Part shown: positions 57,475-64,000 of the stretch, in pieces
Layout: every line of letters begins with the position of its first letter
Numbering within the stretch: the stretch's first letter is position 1
Assembly: GCF_002234595.1 (NCBI RefSeq)
Contig: NZ_NMUL01000034.1
Span: forward strand, 1-64,000
From: Amycolatopsis vastitatis
GTDB lineage: Bacteria > Actinomycetota > Actinomycetes > Mycobacteriales > Pseudonocardiaceae
Length of the DNA: 64,000 nucleotides
Direction: 5' to 3'
Made by a program: the position numbers and the translations under genes
Notes under the pieces: generated by a model
Databases searched by the model: none
What the model was told of the DNA's origin: nothing
What the model saw: the letters and a program-made list of their open reading frames with translations, nothing else

Positions 57475-58500
57475 TCAGGTCTGCCGCTTCCCGCTGGTGA
57501 TGCGGGACATCACCAGCGCGATGAGGATGATCGCGCCGTTGAGCGCGCCGATCCACTGCGCGGGCACGCCGGCCAGGGTCAGCACGTTCTGGATCATGTA
57601 CAGCAGCAGGATGCCGGTGAAGGCGCCGAAGAGCGTGCCGCGGCCGCCGTTCAGGCTCACTCCGCCGATCACGGCGGCGGCGAACACCGTGAAGATGTAG
57701 CCGTTGCCCTGCGCCGCGGCCACCGACGCGAGCCGCCCCGAGAGCAGCAGCCCGCCGAGCGCGGCCAGGACGCTGGCCCCGATCAGCACGATCCACACGA
57801 CGCGGTCGGTCCTGATGCCCGCGGCTTTCGCCGCGTCCTCGTTCCCGCCGATCGCGTACAGGCTGCGGCCGAACCGGGTGTAGCCGAGCAGGACGATGCC
57901 CCCGGCGAACAGCAGCACGCAGATCCAGATCGACGCCGGGACACCGGCCCACAGCGTGGTGCCGAGGTAGAGCACCGAATCGGGCAGGCCGAAGAAGGTC
58001 TGGCCGCCGGAGATGCCGGTGAGCAGACCGCGCAGCACGATCAGCATGCCGAGGGTGACGACGAACCCGCTCAGCCCGAACCGGACGATCAGCAGGGCAT
58101 TGAGCGCCCCCACCACCACGCCGACGAGCAGGACCACCGGCACGGCCGTCCAGGACGGCAGCAGCCCGAGCGAATGGCCGCCGCCGATCGTCAGCCAGGC
58201 CGCCACACCGGGCGCGAGCCCGAAGGTGGACTCCAGCGAGAGGTCCATCTTGCCGACGACCAGGACCATCGTCTGGGCCAGCACCAGCAGGGCGATCTCC
58301 GACATCGTCTGCAGGATGTTGATCACGTTGTCGTACTGGAGGAACACCGGGTTCACCAGCTGGCCGACGACGGCGATCGCGATGATCCCCGGCACCAGCG
58401 CGAAGTCGCGCATGCGGGCCAGGGCGATGCGCCGCGGCGGCCGCGTGGCGCCGGGCTCGGTCCGCGGCGGGACGACTGCCGCGGCGGGGCTTTCAGGCAT
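57475..58500 (-). CDS. Sugar ABC transporter permease, RbsC-like
   Basis: A 341-residue permease with about ten helices. GKMDLSLESTFGLAPGVAAW and FVVTLGMLIVLRGLLTGISGGQTFFG, plus GYTRFGRSLYAIGGNEDAAKAAGI, are the conserved RbsC/AraH features. It overlaps the ATPase gene by 8 bp. With the ATPase and the binding protein it forms a CUT2-type importer, here most likely for L-fucose given the linked fuconate genes. It is the last gene of the five-gene operon. Confidence 0.94.
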   Translation of the reverse strand: MPESPAAAVVPPRTEPGATRPPRRIALARMRDFALVPGIIAIAVVGQLVNPVFLQYDNVINILQTMSEIALLVLAQTMVLVVGKMDLSLESTFGLAPGVAAWLTIGGGHSLGLLPSWTAVPVVLLVGVVVGALNALLIVRFGLSGFVVTLGMLIVLRGLLTGISGGQTFFGLPDSVLYLGTTLWAGVPASIWICVLLFAGGIVLLGYTRFGRSLYAIGGNEDAAKAAGIRTDRVVWIVLIGASVLAALGGLLLSGRLASVAAAQGNGYIFTVFAAAVIGGVSLNGGRGTLFGAFTGILLLYMIQNVLTLAGVPAQWIGALNGAIILIALVMSRITSGKRQT

Positions 58501-59992
58501 CGAGGTCGACTCCTTCCATGGCGGCCACGACCTCGCGGTCCTGCCAGCCTGCGGGCATTTCGGTGGTGAGCCGCCCGTGCACCATGACCAGCAGCCGGTC
58601 GCACAGGCGCAGGTCGTCGAGTTCGTCCGAGGCGATCAGCACCGCGGTGCCCGCCGCGGCGGCCTCCGCGACCTTGCCCAGGAGGAACTCCTTCGACCGC
58701 ACGTCGACCCCGGCGGTGGGGGTGATCAGCACGAGCAGGCCGGGGTCGCCCGCGAGCGCGCGGGCCATGACGACCTTCTGCTGGTTGCCGCCGGACAGCG
58801 CGGACACCGGCAGCTCGGGGCCGGGGGTCTTCACCGCCAGCCGCGTGATCAGCTTCCCGGCGAGCCGGTCGCGCAGGGCGGAGCGGACGAAGATGCCGGG
58901 GCCGAGCCGGTCCATGACGCTCATGGTGGTGTTGTCCGCAATGGACATCTCCGGCACGAAACCCTGGTGGTGACGGTCTTCCGGGACGAAGCCGACCCCC
59001 GCGGCCAGCGCCGACGGGACGTCCCCGGGCCGCGGCCGCCGGTCCCCGACGAAGACCGTGCCCGAGGTGGGCTTGCGCAGTCCGGTGAGGGTCTCGGCGA
59101 CTTCGGTCTTGCCACTGCCGCCCGCCCCGGCGAGCCCCACGATCTCGCCGGGTGCGATGTCGAACGAGACGTCCCGGTAGTGCGGGGCGAGGGTCAGGTC
59201 GTCCACCCGCAGCACGGGTTCGACGCCGTACCGGGCCGACGAGGTGCGCTCCTCGGCCACGACGACGTTCTCCCCGGTCATCGCCGCGACGAGGTCGGCC
59301 TTCGGCAGCTCGGCGACCGGCGCGGTGAGGACGTGCCGGGCGTCCCGGTACACCGTGACCGTGTCGCAGATCTCGTACACCTCCTGCAGGTGGTGGCTGA
59401 TGAACAGGAAGGTGACGCCCTGTCGCTGCAGCTCGGCGATGTGGCCGAACAGCCGGGTGATAGCGGTGCCGTCGAGCTGGGCGGTCGGCTCGTCGAGGAT
59501 GACGAACCGGGCCCCGAACGACAGCGCCCGCGCGATCTCCACGAACTGCCGCTGCTCCACGCTCAGCTCCTTGGCCGGCCGGTGCACGTCGACGTCCACC
59601 GACCAGCGCTCCAGGAGTTCGGCGGCCGAGCGGCGCAGCGCGGACCAGCGGACGAACCCGCCGCGGGTCTCCTGCCGGTGGAGGAACAGGTTCTCCGCCA
59701 CCGACAGCTCGGGGATGATCGTCGACCGCTGGTACACGCAGGCCACCCGCGACCGCCAGGCGTCGCGGTCGGCCAGGGCCGGCGCCGGTCCCCCGTTCAG
59801 CCGCACGGTCCCGGCATCCGGCTCGGTCAGTCCGGTCAGGACGGACACCAGCGTGGACTTGCCGGCACCGTTGCGGCCGACGAGTGCGTGCGTCTGTCCG
59901 GGTAGGACAGTCAGGTCGGCTTCGTCCAGCGCGACCGTGGCGCCGTAGCGCTTGACCACCTGACGGGCCTCGACGACCGGCACGGTGCTCAT
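58493..59992 (-). CDS. Sugar ABC transporter ATPase with two ATP-binding domains, RbsA-like
   Basis: A 499-residue ATPase. The first cassette has the P-loop HALVGRNGAGKSTL, the signature LSVEQRQFVEIARAL and Walker B FVILDEPTAQLD. The second has VGLAGAGGSGKTEV, LSGGNQQKVVMARAL and VLITPTAGVDV. The second Walker B ends ITPTAG rather than LDEPT, the usual CUT2 asymmetry. It lies 24 bp after the binding-protein gene and overlaps the permease gene. The duplicated form matches RbsA/XylG/AraG. Confidence 0.95.
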   Translation of the reverse strand: MSTVPVVEARQVVKRYGATVALDEADLTVLPGQTHALVGRNGAGKSTLVSVLTGLTEPDAGTVRLNGGPAPALADRDAWRSRVACVYQRSTIIPELSVAENLFLHRQETRGGFVRWSALRRSAAELLERWSVDVDVHRPAKELSVEQRQFVEIARALSFGARFVILDEPTAQLDGTAITRLFGHIAELQRQGVTFLFISHHLQEVYEICDTVTVYRDARHVLTAPVAELPKADLVAAMTGENVVVAEERTSSARYGVEPVLRVDDLTLAPHYRDVSFDIAPGEIVGLAGAGGSGKTEVAETLTGLRKPTSGTVFVGDRRPRPGDVPSALAAGVGFVPEDRHHQGFVPEMSIADNTTMSVMDRLGPGIFVRSALRDRLAGKLITRLAVKTPGPELPVSALSGGNQQKVVMARALAGDPGLLVLITPTAGVDVRSKEFLLGKVAEAAAAGTAVLIASDELDDLRLCDRLLVMVHGRLTTEMPAGWQDREVVAAMEGVDLDA

Positions 59993-60016
59993 GTTTCGCT
60001 TCCTCTCCGAAAGCCG

Positions 60017-61084
60017 TCAGCTCTTGCTGTTGCCCCACAGGGACTGGTCGTCGACCTTGACGCTGCTCACCGGCCCGAACGTGGCACCGTCGGCGGTGAC
60101 CAGCGGTGCGGCCAGCTGGTCCTCCATCAGGCCGTCGCGGACCTGGATGATGGTGCTGTCGTGGTCGGTCTTGCCCGGCGTGGGCGTCTTGCCGGCGATC
60201 GCGTCCTTGACGTACTGCAGGGCGTACTTGGCGAACAGGTCCGCGGGCTGGGACACGGTCGCGTCCATCTCGCCCGCCCGGATCTTGGCGAGCTCTTCGG
60301 GGATGCCGTCGTTGGACACGATGAACACGTGCTTCGGGTCGCTCGCCGGGACCGCCAGGCCGCGCTGCTTGAGCAGCTGCAGCGTGCCGGACAGCGCGAA
60401 GCTGGACTGCATGTAGACGCCCTTGATGTCCGGGTTCGCGGTCAGCCGGGTCTGGAGTTTCTGGGCCGCGGTGTTGGCGTCCCAGTTGGTGGCCTCGCCG
60501 AAGACGGTGATGCCTGAGAAGTTCTTCTTCATGCAGTCGTTGAAGGCTTCGGTGCGGTCCCGGCCGTTGATCGACGCGAGGTCGCCCTGCAGCATCACGA
60601 CCTTGCCCTTGCCGCCGAGCTTGGTGCCGAGGAACTGGCAGGCCTTCTCGCCGTAGGCGCGGTTGTCGGCCCGCACGACCATGTAGACGTTGCCCTGGTC
60701 GGGCCGGGTGTCGACGGACACGACCGGGATCTTCTTGCTCGCGAGCTGCTGCAGCGTCGGGATGATCGCCGCGGTGTCCTGCGGCGCCATCACCACGCCC
60801 TTGACGCCCTGGCTGATCATCGTCTGCACGTTGGCCGTCAGGTTGGCGACGTCGTTCTGCGAGTTGGTGGTCTTGAGGTCGAGGCCGAACTGGCCGGCGA
60901 ACTGGGGCACGTACTTGATGTAGGCGTTCCAGAAGTCGGTGTCCGAGCGCGGGTAGTCGACCCCCACGACGGTTTTGCCGCCCGAAGCGGCGGTCGAGCC
61001 GCCGCCACTGCAGCCGGCCAGTGCGGCCGCGGTCAGGACTCCGGCTGTGACGACAGCGGCGGCGCTCAGGTGCTGGAACTTCAT
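60017..61084 (-). CDS. Sugar-binding lipoprotein of a CUT2 ABC transporter
   Basis: A 355-residue periplasmic-binding-protein-type lipoprotein. The lipobox is LTAAALAGCSGGGS. The sugar-binding fold shows VGVDYPRSDTDFWNAYIKYV, MISQGVKGVVMAPQDTAAIIPTL, KKIPVVSVDTRPDQGNVY and HVFIVSNDGIPEELAKIRAGEMDATVSQPA. Its ATG overlaps the SDR stop (ATGA). It delivers a monosaccharide to the RbsA/RbsC-like components. L-fucose or L-fuconate is the inferred ligand from context. Confidence 0.94.
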   Translation of the reverse strand: MKFQHLSAAAVVTAGVLTAAALAGCSGGGSTAASGGKTVVGVDYPRSDTDFWNAYIKYVPQFAGQFGLDLKTTNSQNDVANLTANVQTMISQGVKGVVMAPQDTAAIIPTLQQLASKKIPVVSVDTRPDQGNVYMVVRADNRAYGEKACQFLGTKLGGKGKVVMLQGDLASINGRDRTEAFNDCMKKNFSGITVFGEATNWDANTAAQKLQTRLTANPDIKGVYMQSSFALSGTLQLLKQRGLAVPASDPKHVFIVSNDGIPEELAKIRAGEMDATVSQPADLFAKYALQYVKDAIAGKTPTPGKTDHDSTIIQVRDGLMEDQLAAPLVTADGATFGPVSSVKVDDQSLWGNSKS

Positions 61085-61854
61085 GACCTCTCCTCGTTGA
61101 CAGGTTTCGGGCGGAGCCGCAGGCCGGACATACCACCGTCCACGGCGAGATCGGTGCCGGTGGTGGCGCCGGAGTCCGGGCCGGCCAGGTAGCAGATCGC
61201 CGCGGCGACCTCCTCGGCGGTGACGAGCCTGCCGGTGGGCTGGCGCGCGGCGAGCGCGGCCAGCTCGGCTTCGGGATCGTCGGCCGTGGCCAGCAGCCGG
61301 TCGATCCACGGGGTGTGCGCGGTGCCCGGGTTGACGCAGCACACGCGGATGCCCTCGGCCAGGTGGTCGGCGGCCATCGCGCGGGTGAGCGCGAGGACCG
61401 CGCCTTTCGTGGCGCTGTAGAGCGCTCGTTGCGGCAGCCCGGCGGTGGCCGCGATCGAGCAGGTGTTCACGATCGCCGCGGCGGGCGACTCCCTCAGGTG
61501 CGGCAGGGCCGCGCGGCTCACCCGGACCATGCCCACGACGTTGACGTCGAACACGCGGTGCCACTCCGCGTCGTCGTTGTCCTCGACGGTTCCTTGCGCG
61601 CCGATCCCGGCGTTGTTGACCAGGACGTCCAGGCCACCGAGGTGGTCCACCGCGGCGGCGACCGCGGCTCGCACGGAACCGTCGTCCGAGACGTCGGCCC
61701 GCACGCCGGTCAAGGGCGCTTCGACCTGGTCGTTCAGGTCGAGGCAGACGACCCGCGCGCCGCGCCGGGACAGCGTCCGCGCCGTGGCGAGCCCGATCCC
61801 GGACGCCCCGCCCGTCACGACGGCGCGGAAGCCGTCGAACTCGCCGCCGCTCAC
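61081..61854 (-). CDS. SDR oxidoreductase, likely 2-keto-3-deoxy-L-fuconate dehydrogenase
   Basis: A 257-residue short-chain dehydrogenase: [18 protein letters not shown] (cofactor), [14 protein letters not shown], Ser in [24 protein letters not shown] and the terminal VDGGMSG. The GTG at 61854 overlaps the fuconate dehydratase stop (GTGA), and its stop overlaps the binding-protein start. In the non-phosphorylative L-fucose pathway the product of fuconate dehydratase is oxidised at C4 by an SDR, which this position fits. It could instead be the first-step fucose dehydrogenase. Confidence 0.88.
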   Translation of the reverse strand: MSGGEFDGFRAVVTGGASGIGLATARTLSRRGARVVCLDLNDQVEAPLTGVRADVSDDGSVRAAVAAAVDHLGGLDVLVNNAGIGAQGTVEDNDDAEWHRVFDVNVVGMVRVSRAALPHLRESPAAAIVNTCSIAATAGLPQRALYSATKGAVLALTRAMAADHLAEGIRVCCVNPGTAHTPWIDRLLATADDPEAELAALAARQPTGRLVTAEEVAAAICYLAGPDSGATTGTDLAVDGGMSGLRLRPKPVNEERS

Positions 61855-63173
61855 GCGACCACCACCGCGTCCCGCTGCCAGACCGGGCCGTCGGGGAACC
61901 GGTACTGGGCCACGGATTCCGCGTGCAGCCGTGCCCCGAGTCCCGGCTTCCGCGGGGCCAGGTAGCGGCCCCGCTCGATCCGCACCGGGTCGACGAAGTG
62001 CTCGTGCAGGTGGTCCACGTACTCGATGACGCGGTCGGTCTGGGTGCCGCTCACCGCGACGAAGTCGAACATCGACAGGTGCTGCACCATTTCGCACAGC
62101 CCGACCCCGCCGGCGTGCGGGCACACCGGGACGCCGAACTTCGCGGCCAGCAACAGGATCGCGATGTTCTCGGTGACCCCGGCGACGCGGCTCGCGTCGA
62201 GCTGGAGGACGTCGATCGCCTCGGCCTGCAGGAGCTGCTTGAACATCACGGCGTTGTGGGTGTGCTCGCCGGTGGCCACCTTGATCGGCGCGACGGCCCG
62301 GCGGATCGCGGCGTGGCCGAGGACGTCGTCGGGCGAGGTCGGCTCCTCGATCCAGTACGGGTCGAACTCGGAGAGGGGGCGCAGCCATTCGATGGCCTGG
62401 CCGACGCCCCAGGCCTGGTTGGCGTCGATGGCGATCCGGACGTCCGGCCCGACGACGTCCCGCGCCAGCCGCAGCCGGCGGATGTCTTCGTCGAGGTCGG
62501 CGCCGACCTTGAGCTTGATCTGGGTGAACCCGTCCGCGACCGCCTCCGCGGCGAGCGCCGCCAGCTTCTGCGGGGAGTAGCCGAGCCAGCCGGGAGTCGT
62601 GGTGTAGGCGGGAAAGCCGGATTCGAGGAGCTCGGCTTGGCGGGCCGCGCGGCCCGGTTCCGCGCTCCGGAGGATCTCCAGGGCTTCGTCGCGGGTCAGG
62701 GCGTCCTGGAGGTAGCGGAAGTCGACCAGGTCGACGAGGTCTTCCGGCGGCATTTCGGCCAGCAACCGCCAGACCGGCTTGCCTTCGCGGCGCGCCCGCA
62801 GGTCCCACGCCGCGTTGACGATCGCGGCCGCGGCCATGTGGATCGCGCCCTTGTCCGGGCCCAGCCACCGCAGCTGGCTGTCCCCGGTCAGCCGGCGGGA
62901 GAACGCCCCGAGGTCGGTGAGCGCGTCGTCCACCGTCATGCCCACGACCAGGGGCACGAGCGCCCGGACGGCGGCGACCTCGACGTCGTTGCCGCGGCCC
63001 ACGGTGAAGGCGAGCCCGTAGCCCTCGTCGCCGGCACTCGTGCGGATGGTCACGTACGCCGCGGAGTAGTCGGGTTCGGGGTTCATCGCGTCCGACCCGT
63101 CGAGGCTCAGGGAAGTCGGGAAGCGAACGTCGACGGCGTCGATGGCGCTGATCACTTCGGCCAACGTGGCCAC
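61851..63173 (-). CDS. L-fuconate dehydratase (enolase superfamily)
   Basis: A 440-residue dehydratase converting L-fuconate to 2-keto-3-deoxy-L-fuconate. It has the family's general-base Lys motif [16 protein letters not shown], metal ligands in [20 protein letters not shown] and ATGEHTHN, and the His in [16 protein letters not shown]. The N-terminus [30 protein letters not shown] and [11 protein letters not shown]-like strand match fuconate dehydratases closely. The GTG at 63173 is preferred, although its ribosome binding site is poor. It leads a five-gene operon, with a regulon operator 15 bp upstream. Confidence 0.94.
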   Translation of the reverse strand: MATLAEVISAIDAVDVRFPTSLSLDGSDAMNPEPDYSAAYVTIRTSAGDEGYGLAFTVGRGNDVEVAAVRALVPLVVGMTVDDALTDLGAFSRRLTGDSQLRWLGPDKGAIHMAAAAIVNAAWDLRARREGKPVWRLLAEMPPEDLVDLVDFRYLQDALTRDEALEILRSAEPGRAARQAELLESGFPAYTTTPGWLGYSPQKLAALAAEAVADGFTQIKLKVGADLDEDIRRLRLARDVVGPDVRIAIDANQAWGVGQAIEWLRPLSEFDPYWIEEPTSPDDVLGHAAIRRAVAPIKVATGEHTHNAVMFKQLLQAEAIDVLQLDASRVAGVTENIAILLLAAKFGVPVCPHAGGVGLCEMVQHLSMFDFVAVSGTQTDRVIEYVDHLHEHFVDPVRIERGRYLAPRKPGLGARLHAESVAQYRFPDGPVWQRDAVVVA

Positions 63174-63187
63174 CTCTCACTCGGGGC

Positions 63188-63348
63188 AGACAACATATGT
63201 ATGGCTACGCGTCGACTCACGGATTGTCCAGACTCCCGCCGTAACACGGCAATAACTTGGACGGACAGTCACTACTGACTACGTTCCGCGCTTTTCCGTA
63301 TGATGTCCTTGTTGAGCTTTGAGCAAGACATCATATGTCTGCTACGGT
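63188..63348. promoter_or_regulatory. Divergent fucose promoter with three operator copies
   Basis: Copies of the 6-3-6 element are AGACAACATATGTAT at 63188-63202 (next to the dehydratase start), GGACATCATACGGAA on the minus strand at 63294-63308, and the perfect AGACATCATATGTCT at 63326-63340. The last fills the 18-bp spacer between a -35, TTGAGC (63319-63324), and a -10, TACGGT (63343-63348), of the hydrolase gene. The transcript would start at about 63355, making that mRNA leaderless. Confidence 0.75.
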
Positions 63349-63355
63349 CCCCGCC

Positions 63356-64000
63356 ATGCGCTTCCAACGCCTCGGCGAACCCGGCCACGAGTGCCCGGTC
63401 GTCCTCGACGAAACCGGTGCGGCGCGGGACCTGCGTTCACTGACACCGGACATCGACGGCGCCTTCTTCACCGCCGACGGCGTCGCGCGCACCGAAGCGG
63501 CCCTGCGCGACGGCGTCCTGCCCGTCCTCGACACCACGGGCCTGCGCGTCGGTGCCCCGGTGGCCCGGCCCGGCCTGCTCGTCTGCATCGGGCTGAACTA
63601 CTCCGACCACGCCGCCGAGACCGGGGCCGAGCCGCCCGCGGAGCCGGTGGTGTTCCTCAAGGCCACCAACACGATCGTCGGCCCGGACGACACCGTGCTC
63701 ATCCCGCGGACCAGCACCCGCACCGACTACGAGGTCGAGCTGGCCGTGGTGCTCGGACGCCGGGCGCGGTACCTGGCGACACCGGAGGACGCCGACGCGG
63801 TGATCGCCGGGTACGCCGTCTCGAACGACGTCAGCGAGCGCGAATTCCAGCACGAACGCGGCGGCCAGTGGACCAAGGGCAAGTCGTGCGAGACGTTCAA
63901 CCCGCTGGGCCCCTGGCTGGTCACCCCGGACGAAGCCGGCGACCCGCAGCACCTCGGCCTGCGGCTGGCCGTCGACGGGCAGCCGCGCCAGGACGGCACC
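63356..64000 (+). CDS. Fumarylacetoacetate hydrolase-family protein, probable 2,4-diketo-3-deoxy-L-fuconate hydrolase (partial)
   Basis: 215 codons of a gene that runs off the window end. LLVCIGLNYSDHAAETGAEPPAEPVVFLKATNTIVGPDD is the FAH-family core, followed by YEVELAVVLGRRARYL and VSNDVSEREFQHERGGQWTKGKSCETFNPLGPWLV. Metal-binding Glu and Asp residues are in place. Opposite the fuconate dehydratase operon and sharing its operators, it fits the last step of the L-fucose pathway, cleavage to pyruvate and lactate. No ribosome binding site precedes the ATG, and the promoter predicts a leaderless mRNA. Confidence 0.9.
   Translation, partial: MRFQRLGEPGHECPVVLDETGAARDLRSLTPDIDGAFFTADGVARTEAALRDGVLPVLDTTGLRVGAPVARPGLLVCIGLNYSDHAAETGAEPPAEPVVFLKATNTIVGPDDTVLIPRTSTRTDYEVELAVVLGRRARYLATPEDADAVIAGYAVSNDVSEREFQHERGGQWTKGKSCETFNPLGPWLVTPDEAGDPQHLGLRLAVDGQPRQDGT

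Noticed and set aside
58353-61136. Long minus-strand open frame overlapping the ABC transporter genes
   Set aside because: It is a different frame of the same strand with Arg/Gly-rich translation, while the ATPase and binding-protein frames hold all expected motifs.
1-64000. tRNA, rRNA, insertion sequences, integrases and attachment sites
   Set aside because: No cloverleaf, rRNA signature or transposase/integrase motif was recognised on either strand.

Overview
The window reads as chromosome of a high-GC actinomycete, most likely Amycolatopsis or another Pseudonocardiaceae genus. The basis is strong third-position GC bias, frequent GTG and TTG starts, three SARP/AfsR-type regulators, many TetR, LysR and GntR regulators, Tat and Sec exported glycosidases, and secondary-metabolism genes. 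The genus is an inference from content; no rRNA, tRNA, phage or CRISPR locus is visible. The left part is dense in specialised metabolism and the rest is mostly catabolic and regulatory.

Layout: (1) 23-6089, a leftward operon: SARP regulator, a protein of unknown family, and a class II lanthipeptide synthetase LanM. A CotH-type kinase gene diverges from it. Three copies of an octamer at an exact 11-bp period lie just upstream of the SARP gene. (2) 7924-11116, a DUF3616-like protein, a lipoprotein/membrane-protein pair and an ECF-like sigma factor. (3) 11252-16660, a second candidate RiPP locus: AfsR-like regulator, a 92-residue cysteine-free small protein ending in three F-I-K/R units at 5-residue spacing, a B12-type radical SAM enzyme of the RiPP C-methyltransferase family, and a small partner protein. 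(4) 16752-20441, small metabolic genes, debris of a type II thioesterase and a SARP gene, and an orphan ATP synthase c subunit. (5) 20774-25108, an exported GH29 fucosidase and GH35 beta-galactosidase pair with a perfect 20-bp palindrome upstream. (6) 25331-33422, a catabolic operon (MFS transporter, hydroxyacid dehydrogenase, AtuA-like and DUF4387 proteins, two hydrolases) under a divergent GntR gene, followed by a D-malate/tartrate dehydrogenase with its own divergent LysR gene.

The centre (33538-48817) holds regulator/enzyme pairs in which operator-like palindromes can be read directly. It also holds an overlapping four-gene operon of unknown membrane proteins (38607-40897), a secreted trypsin-fold protein that has lost the catalytic His and Ser and carries six lectin-like repeats, and an HD-GYP/LuxR fusion. 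At 48885-53132 are a third AfsR-like regulator and a secreted three-repeat protein.

The right end (53182-64000) is best explained as an L-fucose oxidative catabolic locus. It has L-fuconate dehydratase, an SDR for 2-keto-3-deoxyfuconate, an FAH-family hydrolase cut by the window end, a ribose-type ABC importer, a frameshifted and truncated GH29 fucosidase remnant, and a FadR-type GntR regulator. Copies of the same operator-like element (consensus AGACAT-CAT-ATGTCT) occur upstream of the GntR gene, the dehydratase operon and the hydrolase gene. This suggests one regulon spread over 10 kb.
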